The notes: generated by a model from the sequence alone, not told the origin. A DNA stretch of 64,000 bases from Polydactylus sextarius (GCA_016801845.1 CM028906.1:9599501-9663500); one strand, 5' to 3'; positions 21,761 to 34,164 are shown, counted from the first letter of the stretch. Numbers and translations: made by a program.

Positions 21761-23640
21761 AGTGAGCAAGTGTCACCACAGACATGAGTTCATGTCCAGA
21801 CTCCTGACTTTAGTTTGCTCTAGGCCAGAGAAGTACTTTGGCTGTGGTTTTGGTTAAATGTTTAAGTTTGTGGCTGAAGTGTCTAGAAACTAAAAGTTTG
21901 ATAAGTTGCACTTATTTGTAACTTTCCAAGTATGTGAATTAATAACATGGCCTTATTAGGGCTTAATAAACCTTCATCTGGTCGCATTAATGTTTCTTTT
22001 AACACTTGTTTGTTGTTGCAGATCGGTTTAATATAAACAGAATTTCCAGGTGATGGGGTTGGAAAGTTGGTCACAGGAGACTGGGGTTGGTTTCCTGTTT
22101 CCAATAGTGGGTCAACTTTGCTTATTTTTTTTTTTAATGTTATGTAAATGTTTTCAGTTTGTGTGTGCAGGAGCTGTTCTCAGACCAGTCGCAGCAGATC
22201 AGACACATCAGAGCAGGTGTAGATTTATAAGTGATGCAAGAATATAAAAAGGAAAGGAATCAGCCCCTCTCTCTCTCTATCACACACACACACACACGCG
22301 CGCGCATGCACACACACAAAACAGTTCTTCGCAACAGCTTGAACATTTGCAAATCAGGTATAGATGAAAGCAAAGCCACTACATCAGAGCTTGTGTAATC
22401 CCTACTCCAGCTTCACACCCTGGGAGGCAGCTCTCGCTCTCAGCTGCTTCATTTTCAAGATTTCTAACACCTCCCTATTCTTGTTGTTTGTATTTTGGTC
22501 TCATGCAGTTTTGAAACCTTCAGTTTTTCAGCACAGGTCACTCAAGCACAGATTTTTTTTTCATCCTCTAAATTCCATCCTCCTTTTCTTCCTCCTCCTC
22601 ATTATAACCATCACTGCCACTCTTTCCTGCTTGTCCCTGCTCCTATTCCTTGTTACAGCACTACTCTCCTCCTTATCACCGTGTCATCCTGGAGGACACT
22701 GAAGGTGATGAGAGGGACACAGACAGCTCTGAGGTATCATCAGTTCATCAGAACCAAGACCAGATTCCCAGTTGTTCCCAGTTCAGTCACAAACACATCA
22801 GCTGCCTGAACTGCAAATGAGTCACATTGCGAATGAAGATAAAGGTATATGGTTATAAACACATAGCACATGTACATGTACAAACAACAAGCAAGTGAGC
22901 AACCAAGTAACCATCATCATTATTATTATCACTGTGAATAGTACAGACATCAAGGCAGTTTATGCTGTACTTCAATAATCTAAACCAGATTAGCTATATC
23001 TAAATTAAAAACAATAAATTGTAACTAAATTGTAACTAACAGACTGTGTGAATCCAAGGATTGCATTCTTACCTTTGTGGAGATAAATGAGATCAGATGC
23101 ATTTTTAATATAAGTTTGATTTACATATACAGTGTGTGTGAAGAGAGGGGACTTTAGTCTTGACCTGAACATTTATAAAATCCTAGCTAATGTGCTAGGA
23201 CATAATGTGCAAAGAACAGTGCAGAGAAACATGACAGTTGATAAGCATCATCCCTGCAGGAATTAAAAGAGAAAAATGGTCCACTGACCTGTTGGAGGAA
23301 AACTGGAGAGCACAGTGCACTTGTTTCCTCTGGAGCCGCGGAACCACCGCTGAACAGTGCGCACCATTCATAAGAGTAGAGGAGCAGGGGAAACCTGCAG
23401 ACGACTGCTTTCATAGACAGGATATTTGTTGGCGAGCAGCAGCTGGATGGACAGACGCCGATCTGGACATGGTCTATTCTCAGAAAAGCATACGCTGCTT
23501 CTTTATTTAAGATCACCAACCTTTTGCGCGCTCAAGTTGTTTTCAAAGGTCCATCTGACTGTAAATGAGGTTTTATCTCTGACTGGGAATTAAAAAGCAG
23601 TGTTGTGGCAGCATCTTGAGGTGAAGCCACATAACAGCAA
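21761..23640. other. Non-coding stretch with a CT/CA/CG microsatellite
   Basis: A compound tract of CT, CA and alternating CG lies at 22266-22318. A pyrimidine-rich segment is at about 22560-22690. No gene recognised; frames opened by these tracts are not meaningful. Confidence 0.5.
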
Positions 23641-23705
23641 CGGTGCACTCACAGAAGCTTTGTGGAGACTTCAGTATTGACAGTAATTCTTTTTTTGTAT
23701 TTCAG

Positions 23706-23773
23706 TCTGAGCTGCGCGCTCTGCGCATACGGCAGATGGACGAACTGTTCCAGACAGCGGAGGAATTGAGAGG
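23706..23773 (+). other. Possible 68-bp plus-strand exon beside the CpG promoter
   Basis: A good acceptor (TTCTTTTTTTGTATTTCAG) precedes 23706 and a consensus donor (AGG then GTGAGT) follows 23773. One frame is open throughout and encodes a charged, leucine-rich stretch of 22 residues with coiled-coil character (ending QTAEELR). I do not recognise the protein, and no partner exon was found nearby. It lies within about 120 bp of the minus-strand donor at 23824, so it could be part of a divergent transcript or a chance arrangement. Confidence 0.2.
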
Positions 23774-23824
23774 GTGAGTGATGGAGCGGTGTTGCAGCCG
23801 AGCACTGACCGGGAGTCCACTTAC

Positions 23825-24300
23825 CTTTGCCCCCCTCCTCAACAAAGTCGTGGCAGGACAGGCGGCGTGTGTTCAATCCAACACAATACGCGAACCGCGA
23901 CCGGCTCCAGTCCACTGTGATACGTGATGGTGAAGTGCGAGTGAAGTGCGACCGAGAGACACGCGCGCTCCCTGCGAACAAACCGCATCTACCGAAACGA
24001 TCTTCCTCCAGCACACCTGTAGCTCGCAGCAGCAGGTTTACACCCCGAAGTAGATAACACCACGCTGGATGCAGCGCAACATCCACACACACTCTCTCAC
24101 ATGCACACTCACACACTTCTCTGATAAAAGGTGTTAAAAAGAGTCCACAGAGACCTACCGACCTGTAGCCTATAATCCGCGTCTAATCCTGGAGCCCGGG
24201 AGGTGCGAAGCTCGGAGCAGTGCAGAGATGGAGCGTAGCGCTGTTCATGTGTCAGCCGGCGTCGGAGCGCAGAGACGTGGCCAGTCAGTCCCTGTCCGGA
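23825..24300 (-). other. Probable non-coding first exon of a minus-strand gene (cemip by gene order)
   Basis: Within a CpG-rich block the minus strand ends in CAAAG followed by GTAAGTGG, a near-ideal splice donor (GT at 23824-23823). About 475 bp to the right there is a TATA-like TAAATAG (plus-strand 22-30 bp around 24322-24330), which would place the start near 24300. Several short upstream ATGs with early stops suggest untranslated leader. In human, CEMIP (a secreted or ER-associated hyaluronan-binding protein) lies downstream of ABHD17C on the same strand, separated by a few tens of kilobases. This block lies on the correct side at a similar distance. No cemip coding exon is visible, so the name is inference. 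An unrelated gene or lncRNA is possible. Confidence 0.4.
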
Positions 24301-24367
24301 GCGCACGGTGCTGCGCCGCCTCTATTTACTCCGGCTGGAGGAAAAGACACGCCCACTGCGCGCGCTT

Positions 24368-24368
<1 letters not shown>

Positions 24369-24439
<71 letters not shown>

Positions 24440-24451
24440 TGTGTGTGTGTT
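24369..24451. repeat. (TG)n microsatellite
   Basis: About 80 bp of TG with one TATG interruption. It lies directly upstream of the presumed minus-strand promoter. Confidence 0.97.
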
Positions 24452-24739
24452 TTGGAAGTGGGATATTCCTAATTCCTAATAAAGGAATGGCTGCAGCCAG
24501 GCAGTATTTTAGGTCAATTTAAAATAATGATTCATGAATAAGTACATGAAATAGGAACATAAATAACACAAATAAAGGAAATGATGAATTTAAAAAAATA
24601 TTTGAAAATAAACGAAATAAAGAACATAACCAGCTTTTATCAACATAATACAGACATAATACTGATATTATTTTTGCATTCACCATAAGTAAATGGGCAC
24701 CTGCGCTAATTCTGGTAACAGGTATGGAAGAGAGGGAGA

Positions 24740-24772
24740 TGACGTGATTGGCTGAAAGGTGACAGGGGGCGG
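24740..24772. promoter_or_regulatory. CRE-like, inverted CCAAT and GC-box cluster
   Basis: TGACGTGATTGG (CRE-like 24740-24747 overlapping an inverted CCAAT at 24747-24751) is followed by GGGGGCGG at 24765-24772. Such spacing is common in vertebrate promoters. It sits 440 bp beyond the presumed start site, so it may be a distal part of that promoter or mark a second start. Confidence 0.4.
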
Positions 24773-27159
24773 TGATTAAACCACTGTCATGACAAGAGAC
24801 ATTTTTAAAGCGTTTTGTAAACTGCCAGCAGCATCAATATAAATGTCTACCTCATGTATAAATTAGGTAATTGGTTATTCAGTATTGTTTATGCCCTATC
24901 CATTATAAGATGATTAAATATATGTGATCACAGTGACAACAGATACAAGAACTTATTGGTGTAAGAACATTTTAGAGCTTAGCCTCTATTCACACTTACA
25001 CCTTTGTTCTGACTCACTGTTTTTTTTTTTTTTTTTACAAAAGGTGTAAAAGTACCTTTGTTAGGCAGCATTGTCCTGCATTTAAACTGATAGTAGTGGT
25101 AGTGACACTGCTGATAACACTCAGAGACACATTGACCAGGTGTTGACACTACTGTTTCTGATGTTATAACATTGCCATGCTATCTAAAATCATCCACTGG
25201 GGGCAGCATTACACTAGTTTTGATTGCCTCAGTGCAAACAATAAAGTAAGGGATCTATCTATCAAAAACTTAGTAACAAAGATGAGGTGGACATGATCCT
25301 GGATCTGACTGAGGTCCAAGGTTGATAATACAATACTATGTGCTACAGTGCCCCTGGATGGGAAAACACCAACTAAGACATTTGACAGTATGAACAGAGT
25401 GAGGTCTATGACACAAGTGTGATTTCAGTGGAAATATCAGAATAGACAGAACAGACAGTTGCACTGAGAAAAAAAAAAAACTCTAATTTGTTTATTTGTT
25501 TCTGTGGTTGAAGGATCAGTCATGTTTTGTCTTCATTCTGAAGACATAAGTCATTACATCATATTCATCCAAAATAGTTTCTCTCTCTCGCTTTTTTTTT
25601 TTTTTTTTTGATTTAAAGTTTTCTATGTCGTAACAGTATGATTTAGTATAAACTTCATTCACAGGAGCTATGATGGATATGGGGAGCTGGAGGGAATCCC
25701 AGCTGACACTGGGTGAGTGATTCAATGTCTTTACAGCAAAACAAAATGGTTCACTCTGGATGAAACTAAAACAATAAATACTGTGAGTTTATTCTACATG
25801 ATTTTATTGCTTCACTTCAACCCAAAAGAACACAGTTTAATGAATAAATCCCACAGACAAGTTCTCCTCCAGAGGCCTTTGCATTTATTATGAAGTGTTT
25901 TAAAACACACAGTCATCTAAAAGACTTAATTTTAATACTTTACTGAAATAGAATAAATCACAATGAATTTTCCATTTGGTCAACTGTGTTTACAGAGACA
26001 CAGCTTTCGTGTTCTTAAACAACTGTCAACATAGAAAACATCAATTTACATGTTTCTTGTAATATGTTCAAAGATCTGGGGTGTTACAACATCACAATCC
26101 ATTTTTAGATGGAAGATTTAATGATGATGATGATAAATGACAATGAATGGAGAAATATGTTTGACCACTAATAGAAAATGAGGAGTGTTTGATTGATTGT
26201 AATCACACTGAGTCATACCCATTGATACTTGAAAATACTCAGGGCTATTTTAAGGACACAATTGCATCATGTTTACAGCTCAACACTTCTTGCAAATAAC
26301 ATGGCACCAGCACGTAGGGGATCATTTTATCCTCCACTGCACTGCCATAGGACACATCTGGATTTCATCTTCATTCTAACCTGATGAAAGAAAAGGCATT
26401 TCCTTTTGTCATTTTGACTTGTCATCACAACGAAAGAACAACTGTTTTCTTTGAGTTGCAAGGAAACTTGCGGAAGCTATAAAAGTTCTCAAAATAAATA
26501 ACTAGGAAATAGTTGAATGTTCATTTCCATTTCTAACACAGGAAACAGCAATAAAATAAGTACATAGGATCAAACTAAACCATAATATTCTGTAACTGGG
26601 AGTACGAAATGTAGTCGGTACAGACCTCATCCTCTGTCAATATTTGCATGTGGCATGATCGATCCTGTGGGATCGATCCTAATAGTGTTTATTATTTATC
26701 TTAGTTTTTGTGTGTTTTGTTGTTGCAACACCTCCGTAATTATTTTGCATGGATTTAATGTCAGATCGACGATTCTCAACTATTCTCAACTGCTACTTGA
26801 GCACACCCTCTGCCAGCTCAGTATTCAGTTCAACAGCTGCTTTCTCATTATTTCTGCCTGCATTAAAGCCGAGCGCCCCGTCACTCAGCACGAACTGAAG
26901 ACGTTACCACCATTCAGGATCACACACTTTTATGAAACAGGCTTTTTTTTATATGACAAAAACTTCAGAAACAGAGACTTGACTTAGACTGTGATACATG
27001 TTAAAAAAACTGCCATAGTAAGTTTTCCAATGCAATGAAAAATTAATTTCTGAATAAATGAATGAAAATTAATGAAAGTAGATAGAGGCCTAATTTTCTC
27101 CTCACAGGGTAATGAACTTACAATTGAATTTAAATGCTGCGTTGTGAAAGCCCATCAGC
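24773..27159. other. Non-coding stretch, no gene recognised
   Basis: AT-rich, with T-runs at about 25020-25036 and 25591-25609. It holds one short perfect hairpin (26657-26678: GATCGATCC, loop TGTG, GGATCGATC). No gene recognised. Confidence 0.5.
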
Positions 27160-27395
27160 TGTGTGCTACTGCAGACATCACAGAGAACCAGAAATGGAGG
27201 ATGGGAAAAAGCTTTAAAAAAGACATGCAGCCAGACTACCAGGGAAATTCTGAAAATATGGATCTATTACTTCATTCCATCTGTTAGTTGTGGTAACACA
27301 GCTGGTTTACAGGAAGAAATACTTCCATTGGCTGTTAAGGCAGAGTTTGCATATTGTGAAATGGTGGAGTGGCTTTAATTGCTCAAGTACCCCAT
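27160..27395 (+). repeat. Dispersed repeat of unknown class, copy 1
   Basis: Similar over about 220 bp, in the same orientation, to 62430-62660. Shared blocks include GACTACCAGG, a TCTNAAAATA then GATCTA block, CATTCCATCTGTT or GATTCCAGCTGTT, and ACAGCTG with GGAAG and ACTTCC or ACTCC following. No terminal repeats or protein frame were found. The family was not identified. Confidence 0.6.
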
Positions 27396-28575
27396 AGGTG
27401 TAACTCACTTTGTGATTGGCTGCTTGGATGAAACAAAAATGTAGAAACACTTTACAAGAAATTTTTGGCTGGACTGCAACAGCAGTGCCAGCTCTAAAAG
27501 TGATTAAGGTGGACTATCGATCGACAGACCAAGTGTAGTTTCCTCATTTCTCCAGTTTCCTCACTGGCCGTTGCTTTTTCAAAATCAATTGGTGGGAACA
27601 GTTTCTATAATGTGTACAGTAGCCGTTCAGGAAGTTGAGCAGGGAAGATACTGAACTGATTGATTGTTCTTTCATACTTGTTACAAGGCAAAACCTGCAC
27701 ATGAGAACAGCTTAATTAGGAAATTATCTTTAAATTGGTTCTAAAATGTTTTGTTCATTCATTTAAACCTCTGTTTGTATGAGGAAGGCCAATATACAGA
27801 AATAAATATATTGATAAAAGCAACACAACACATAATATAGGACATATTGGGACAAAATGACAAACCTTCAAAAGGGCAAAGTGCAGTTCACAGTCCAATG
27901 AACCATGATCTCACACTGAAGCAAAGTGGAGTAAAACAGGATTGCACAGAGCTGCATCAGGCCTACAGCCATGCTTGAATGTCTGAGCCAGCCTAACTTT
28001 GGTTTGTTTTGGCCTGTGTGCTTTACATCTCAGGAGTTTGAAAAGTTTGGAAAAAGACTTCAGACTGAGGGCAGATGTAGGGTCAATGAGGAGTTGATGA
28101 ATATACAGCATGCACTTGGAATATTATTATGAACAGTCAGCATTGAGAGTTCAGTTTTTTAAGGTCCCAGTGTGTATTTCTGTGGAATGCTCCCCATAAA
28201 ACCCCCAGACTCAAAACTCATGTTATAGGATATTTCAGGTGAATTGACTCAGATGAGTCTTTATCTCAACACATTAAATATAGCTCAACACAAAAAACAA
28301 CACGCTTCTATAAGACACCTCAATCAGGAGCAAATTCCATTGCGCTGTTTACTAATTTGCAAACAACAAACTAAAAGTTCCTTTTATTAATATGAACCTT
28401 GGAGAACTTATTAACCTCGCCTGAAAGTATTCCATTAACTCAGCACCACTGCTTATTGTAGTTGGAGGGGGACACATGCTTTGTGTCTATCAGCAAGTGA
28501 ACACATCAGAGGACTGAAAGGCTAACCATGGTGGCAACTGCAACTATAGTAGCTTATTACCAGAAAGTTGGAATT
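27396..28575. other. Non-coding stretch, no gene recognised
   Basis: I recognise nothing here; short open frames on the minus strand (27911-28111) show no product. Confidence 0.5.
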
Positions 28576-28629
28576 GCCATTCAACTTATAACATAATTGT
28601 AAAAACACTTATAACATAAGTTGAATGGC
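28576..28629. repeat. 14-bp perfect inverted repeat with direct repeat in the loop
   Basis: GCCATTCAACTTAT at 28576-28589 is complementary to 28616-28629. The loop carries TTATAACATA at its start and again at its end, so the hairpin also looks like a local duplication. Confidence 0.7.
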
Positions 28630-28799
28630 TCCTCCCATTCCCCCTTATTTGTATCTTATGTGCCTTAATTGCCATTGGCCATCAGGAAAACTGGGACAAA
28701 TCCCTTTGAACTACTGCATTAATGGGTTGGTGGACCACAAAGTTCATAGTCACTCTAGTCACTCAGAACACAGTGCTACAGTGATTCTGATTCACTATA

Positions 28800-29060
28800 A
28801 TCTCTTGAAGTACAAAGGAGAAAGTACACCCTAACCAGTCAAGGCAGATGGACGCCCACTCTGAGTCAGGGTCTGTTGGAGGTTTCTTCCCATTGAAAAG
28901 GAGTTTTTTTTTTCTCTCAACCATTGACAAGTGTTTACTCATTTGGTTTTTCCTATTCTGTAATATAGTAAAGTGCCTTGAGTTTTTTTAGAGCTAGAAT
29001 GGTAGATGATTCAATGATAGAACCAGAATTGGATTGAAAATGGAACTGAACTACAAGACA
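28800..29060 (+). repeat. LINE 3' tail (fish type)
   Basis: The order CAAGGCAGATGGACGCCCAC, GGAGGTTTCTTCCCATTGAAA, a T-rich GGAGTTTTTT, then AAAGTGCCTTGAG and an ATTGGATTGAAA-like end is the familiar 3' untranslated tail of a widespread teleost non-LTR retrotransposon. No coding part of the element remains next to it, so it is a 5'-truncated insertion. Confidence 0.65.
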
Positions 29061-31760
29061 GACATGGGTCATTTCAGTAGATATTCTCTGCAACACAGCA
29101 TATAGTATGACAGTATAGACAGTATCAGATTCCATCACTAATTTAAAGATGAAATAACACAAACTGAATTGCTGCCTTTTTCTGCTCCCAACATAATCTG
29201 AAAAGTTTGAGTGAAAATATTCCACTGATGTAACATACCTCCTGCTATGAAGGAGTGGGGACAACATTTACGCACTGTCCCAGAACATGAGCAGAGAAGG
29301 AATGGTAGAGCAAAAGAACTCACTGAGTCGATACAGTGTGAGCAACAGAAGATACCTCACAGCGCATCAGTGCACAAGCTTATACAGCAAACTTTCATTG
29401 AGAGAGCAGGCAGGGATGGTTGTTGCACACTGAGGCTCCAAAAACGTTGCAAACAAACAAGTTAGAAGGGAGTCTAAGCACATGACTGTTTGCAGAAGTT
29501 GGCAACATTTTTCCACCATATGTTATCATGTATAAAAAGACCCAAAACAAACACTATGAATGGACTATTTGATTATTTAAACAGCATTTGTAAAAACATG
29601 ACTCTGTTTGATTCTGAAGCGTTTTGATCCACACACATCCAGTATAATCATTGTAAATAGTTTCCACTGTACTTCATCTACACTGGTTTTTCATGTTCCA
29701 TTTGTCTTACTAATGTAAGCCAATGTAAGATCCACTAAACAACACAGTAGTATACATATTCCATTTCCTTATCCTCAAACTGGTCTATGAAACTGCAACA
29801 ACTGGACTTTCCAAATGCACAGTGAACAAATAGTGAAACTGACACGTAATAACAGGTTAGTAATATCTGTCTCATCATATTCATCGACTTACACAGCCTC
29901 TGCTTAAACTGAACAATGTTACTATCCAATTGATATCGCACACTTTTTTTCCTTGTGAGAAAGTGCAGATGCAGCACCCAGTCTTCTTATGACAGCACCT
30001 CCTTTGTTTCTGATCTGGTCTCAAGCTTGCTTAGCTCAGCGTGCTGTGGTTTTTGTCCCAGGAGTTCAGGAAACAGCATTAGATTTTGTTCACTGATGTT
30101 GCTGTAACTCCATTTAGTCAGTATATCTTATAACATATTAATGCCTTCGTCTTTGTATTGTCATCTAGGATCTTGTCAGTTTTTTTTTTTTTTTTTTTTG
30201 AGATTCAGTTTCAGAGATGTGAATATGAAATCCTTCATGAGTAAATCATAGAACAGACCCATGTAAAAAGATTTGTTCTGACCTCCTGGCCCCTGAAATA
30301 TTTCTGCTACATGAAAGTTTGACTTAATAACATAAATTATAACATCCTTCAACTCATCCACTTAGTTGCTTTTCCACTATTTTTGAGTAAAAGTAAATAC
30401 TGTGGCTGCACATTTAACAAGTGCGAAGATTTGATCTTATTCTGGTAAGGGACATAATTGCCAAAAACTTGCTGTTGAAATAATATTCAGACTTGTTTTT
30501 GATCTCTCTTTTTTCATTCATATGCAAACAGTTGTACACACAGAAAGATACATAGAGGCTGATTCTATTCTGTTAAATTTGGACCTAGAGATGCTCACTG
30601 TAATAGGAGAGGGTCGGCAGTGCAGTGTTTCTGTTAAATTACACCCAAATTTCAACATCATTAACCTGTTATTTTAAATAACTGCATTACTGTCAATTCT
30701 TAAGGTATTTATGTTAAATAATACCTCATTTTTGTTAAGCACCTCATTGTTAAATAACACCGCCACCATCTGAAATAACAATATTTTTTTCATTCTAGGA
30801 AGGAGCATAGAAGAAGGCATTTGAACCTGCAAAACACGTATGAAGATCCATGTCAGAAGATCTCAGTGGTTATATCGACCAAAATCACAATAATCCAGTA
30901 AGATTAACTAAAATTTCTTCAAAGTCATGCACAGTTTTATCATCTATCAATGATTTGGTTTGTACTAAACACCACAGACTTGCAGCACATAAAAAATTAC
31001 CTAACTTAGCTGCTAATGAGCCAAGGTGATTCCAGCTAGCAAAATTTCAATAGTTTGTCCATTAATCTCAGAAAATAATGTCCATTCATGTATACGATCT
31101 AAATCTATAAATAATAAGCTAACGTTATGCCAGCAACATATAAGTAGCATTCCCGTGGTCAGGTTTGTGTGGCATTCTTGTCATGTGCACATGTGGTTCA
31201 GAAGCTATAAGAGAACCCTTAAAGCAGGTTCATCCTAAAAATCAAACGGCTAAGATAAATCACTTTACTGATAGCTGTTTATGACGCTAGATAGTTGGTC
31301 TAAGGCTGTGTTTGATGATTTCATGTCAGCTGCTTGTCTTTGATTGATTATAGCTGTTTGGGCTACCAGACACGCTGGTGTGACTATTTTATGTGATAGG
31401 TTTTAGCCTAGCAATGAAGTAAATCCAGCAACATCTACTGTTTAGGCGAGAGCAGTCTCTTTGTGAACAGCTATTCTCTTTTAATTGCATTGGGATAGTG
31501 CATCCTATTTTGTGTTTTTTGTTGTTTTTTTGTTTTGTTTTTTTTTTTTTTTTTTTTTTTCTGTTTTGATTATCATTGAGTTGCAGATAAATGTGCAAAA
31601 AACATTTGCTTTTATTTTTAATTATAGATGCCCTGATCAGACTGCTGACAGTCAGACATATTGTCTGTTTGTCTGTGAACTTGCTTTGTTACCACAATAT
31701 CATAATTGAGCAAGACACATTCAGGAAATAACATGAAGGTGGAAAAATCGAAGGTGTGTG
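29061..31760. other. Non-coding stretch, no gene recognised
   Basis: Contains T-runs at about 30179-30199 and 31538-31560 and a small cluster of TGTTAAATAAYACC-like words at 30640-30770. No gene recognised. Confidence 0.5.
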
Positions 31761-31764
31761 ACAG

Positions 31765-32440
31765 GCAGAGGTCACAATTTGTATTTGTGTGTGTGTAAGA
31801 GACAGAGAGACACATCAGAACTCATCTACCTGCTTCTGTGACATTACAGCTTGATTGTCTCTCGGTGGCCTCAGTTGTGTGAGCTCAGTTGTATGTGTGT
31901 CTATGACAACAGACCTCACTGTGTGAATGTGTGTGTGTGAAAGAGAGAGAGAGCAGAGAGTGTGTGTATCTGTGAAAAAAGTTTCACTGTCTGTGCGTCT
32001 GTCATATGTTTCTGTGACATGAGTGAGTTTACTTGTCACATCTGTTTGTGACATCACATCCCCTGGTCTGTGACAGCATTTTCTGTGTCACTGAGAAATC
32101 ACAGCTTACATCACAGCCCACTTGTCTATGTGGCTATGACACCAGAGGTCACCTGTCTGTGTCAGAGACATCCCAGCTCAGTTGCCTTTGTCTCAATGAC
32201 ATCAGCGCCCATCTGTTTGTAAGTGACAACAATCTCACATGTCCATGTGTTTTACACATTAGACCTCACCTCTCTGGCTCACTGACATGAGAGATCAGTT
32301 GTTATACTTCCTGTAAAAGCAGCGCTTTTCATAGTTTTGTGTTTGTCTAAGACTTCAGTCTCATCTATCTGTGTCTGTGATCACATCACAGACACAGTCT
32401 AGATCACAGTCACCTGTCTAGATCACATCAGTGAGATGAA
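31765..32440. repeat. Degenerate minisatellite, unit about 30 bp
   Basis: Roughly 20 diverged units of 27-31 bp, consensus near CACCTGTCTGTGTCNNTGAC followed by ATCANAGCT. Clear units start at about 32111 (ACTTGTCTATG), 32141 (ACCTGTCTGTG), 32170 (CAGTTGCCTTTG), 32210 (CATCTGTTTG), 32237 (CACATGTCCATG) and 32267 (CACCTCTCTGG). A GT-rich and GA-rich patch interrupts it at about 31920-31975. Repetitive open frames across it are by-products of the repeat. Confidence 0.75.
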
Positions 32441-33329
32441 GTTTCACTGATTCATCTGCAGTAATAACTGTTCTTACACTGATTCATTAGAAGTTTCAAA
32501 AATGTATTAATAGTAAATATTTCTCCAGCTATTTTTAAAGACCTTACAAAACTCAGCTGTTATTAACTCTTCAGCTATTCATTGATGAAATATTGGCACA
32601 GAAACACCTTGACATTGGTAGGGACATGTACCTACAACCTATACTTAATTTGTGAGCATGATATTTAATACATAGACACAACATTGTTATCTGTTGTTGT
32701 CTTGTTCTCTGAGAAAGTGAATCTGTGCATTTCCCAAGTATATATTCCTTTAACGATGCAACATTTGACCACACAGTCCTGTCCCTGACCCAGGTCACGA
32801 CATAATGATAATCATGCTCTGCCTGCAAAATGATGCATACCTTTCTGCCATATTAATCTGAAAAGCAATTTACCTCCTCCAGTTACTATTCACCCACTGC
32901 TTACAAGAACATGGCTTAGGTACAATAACCAGACATGCAAAAAGAGGTAATTTTGCACTAATGTGTCTCTAAAAACATGCACTAAAAATTCTTCAGTTGA
33001 GGGCATGTTACAAAGCCATTGTTAAATATCCAAAATAAATGTCATGGGTGATTAAAACAAGCAAAAACTGTTTCAATGTACACCCACACAGTACTGTATC
33101 ACGGTGTAACACCCTACTAACAGGTGATTCTTCCCTTTGCTCAAAAACAGCCCCAGTTCTTTGTAGATTTTACTTAATTTTGAAAACTTTTCTCTGATAT
33201 TCTGCCTCATATTGACATGACTGCACCACATCATTTCTCATGTGTCATTCTCTCATTCTCATGTCCACATTGAAAATGTTAAAATGGCACAAATCCCCTC
33301 TATACTCATTGACAATTTCAGTCCAGACT
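32441..33329. other. Non-coding stretch, no gene recognised
   Basis: I recognise no coding or element sequence here. Confidence 0.5.
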
Positions 33330-33675
33330 GTTCTTATCTGTGGTTCTTGGTTGATGGAATAAACACCCAAATGGTATCAGAACAGGGGAGTCGCTCTCTA
33401 GCTTCAAGAATCTCTTAAAGACTCATCTGAGAACATCTTCCCTCCTAACTCCCCTGACAACCTGACATCACTAACAAGCACTTCACACTCACTTCTTCAC
33501 AGGAGCATTTCTTACTTCATCTTCTTGGATTGTGTCTTATCTAACAGATTCAGGGCTTGTTTACTTATTTGATGTCTCCTACCACACTGTAGCTGTAGTT
33601 CTGTCCCTCATTTGCAAGTCACTAAAAGTCAATCTTTAATTTGACAAATGACTAAATGTAATGTAATGCAATCAG
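33330..33675 (+). pseudogene. LINE 3' end with C-terminal coding remnant
   Basis: The plus strand encodes HPNGIRTGESLSSFKNLLKTH then LRTS, typical of the last residues of ORF2 in fish non-LTR elements (an SSFK-LLKTHL motif). A non-coding tail follows, ending in AAATGTAATGTAATGCAATC, a short ATGTA-type 3' repeat used by these elements. Everything upstream of the last 40 codons is missing, so this is a 5'-truncated, dead insertion. Confidence 0.65.
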
Positions 33676-34164
33676 TAGTTACAGAAATACTCAAACCAGA
33701 CCATCTGGCACCAACAATTATACATGGTTAGTCACTGAAATCACATAAGCACATGATGTTATTTATTGCACTTATGGTTGGGATAATGTATCCATGCAGC
33801 TTCGCCCCTGTGGCCTCTGCCCTACTGCTCACTGAATGTGTGCTTCACTCAGAAGCTCAGTCTCACCCTTGGCAAACACAGGTGCCACAGCAAAACAGAT
33901 CTTCCTGCATTACTGTTGTTGTAGTATTAAAGTGTGCACTGTGAATTGTAAAATAAAAATAAAATGCAGAATCAAAATAAATGCTGGATTATAAAACATA
34001 CTGACAACAGCTTTAAGTTAAAGTTTACTTTGAATAACATACATAATGTACATCCTGATACATTTGCCTGCATTACCATATGGTAAATCCTAGTGCTTTA
34101 TTCATCTGTATTTTCTAAATATGTGATAAATGTGTTAATATATATGAAACTATAACCTTTTTAA
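33676..34164. other. Non-coding stretch, no gene recognised
   Basis: AT-rich sequence; nothing recognised. Confidence 0.5.

Larger units (their letters stand above)
23690..24365. promoter_or_regulatory. CpG-rich promoter block
   Basis: CpG dinucleotides are frequent here (CGCGCTC, GCGCACGG, CCGGCTCC, GCCGGCGTCGGAGCGC), unlike almost everywhere else in the window. A KLF/Sp-type CACGCCC (minus GGGCGTG) lies at about 24348-24354, just upstream of the TATA-like motif in the minus orientation. A long TG repeat abuts its right edge. Confidence 0.65.

Noticed and set aside
23649..24116. 155-codon minus frame in the CpG block
   Set aside because: It reads through the strong GTAAGT donor at 23824 and has no domain; CpG-rich DNA has few stop codons, so this is probably leader and intron sequence.
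24220..24522. Frames of alternating Cys-Val on the plus strand
   Set aside because: Produced by the (TG)n tract at 24369-24451.
32033..32290. 85-codon frame with repeated Cys/Leu/Ser pattern
   Set aside because: The repetition follows the 30-bp minisatellite unit; not a repeat protein.
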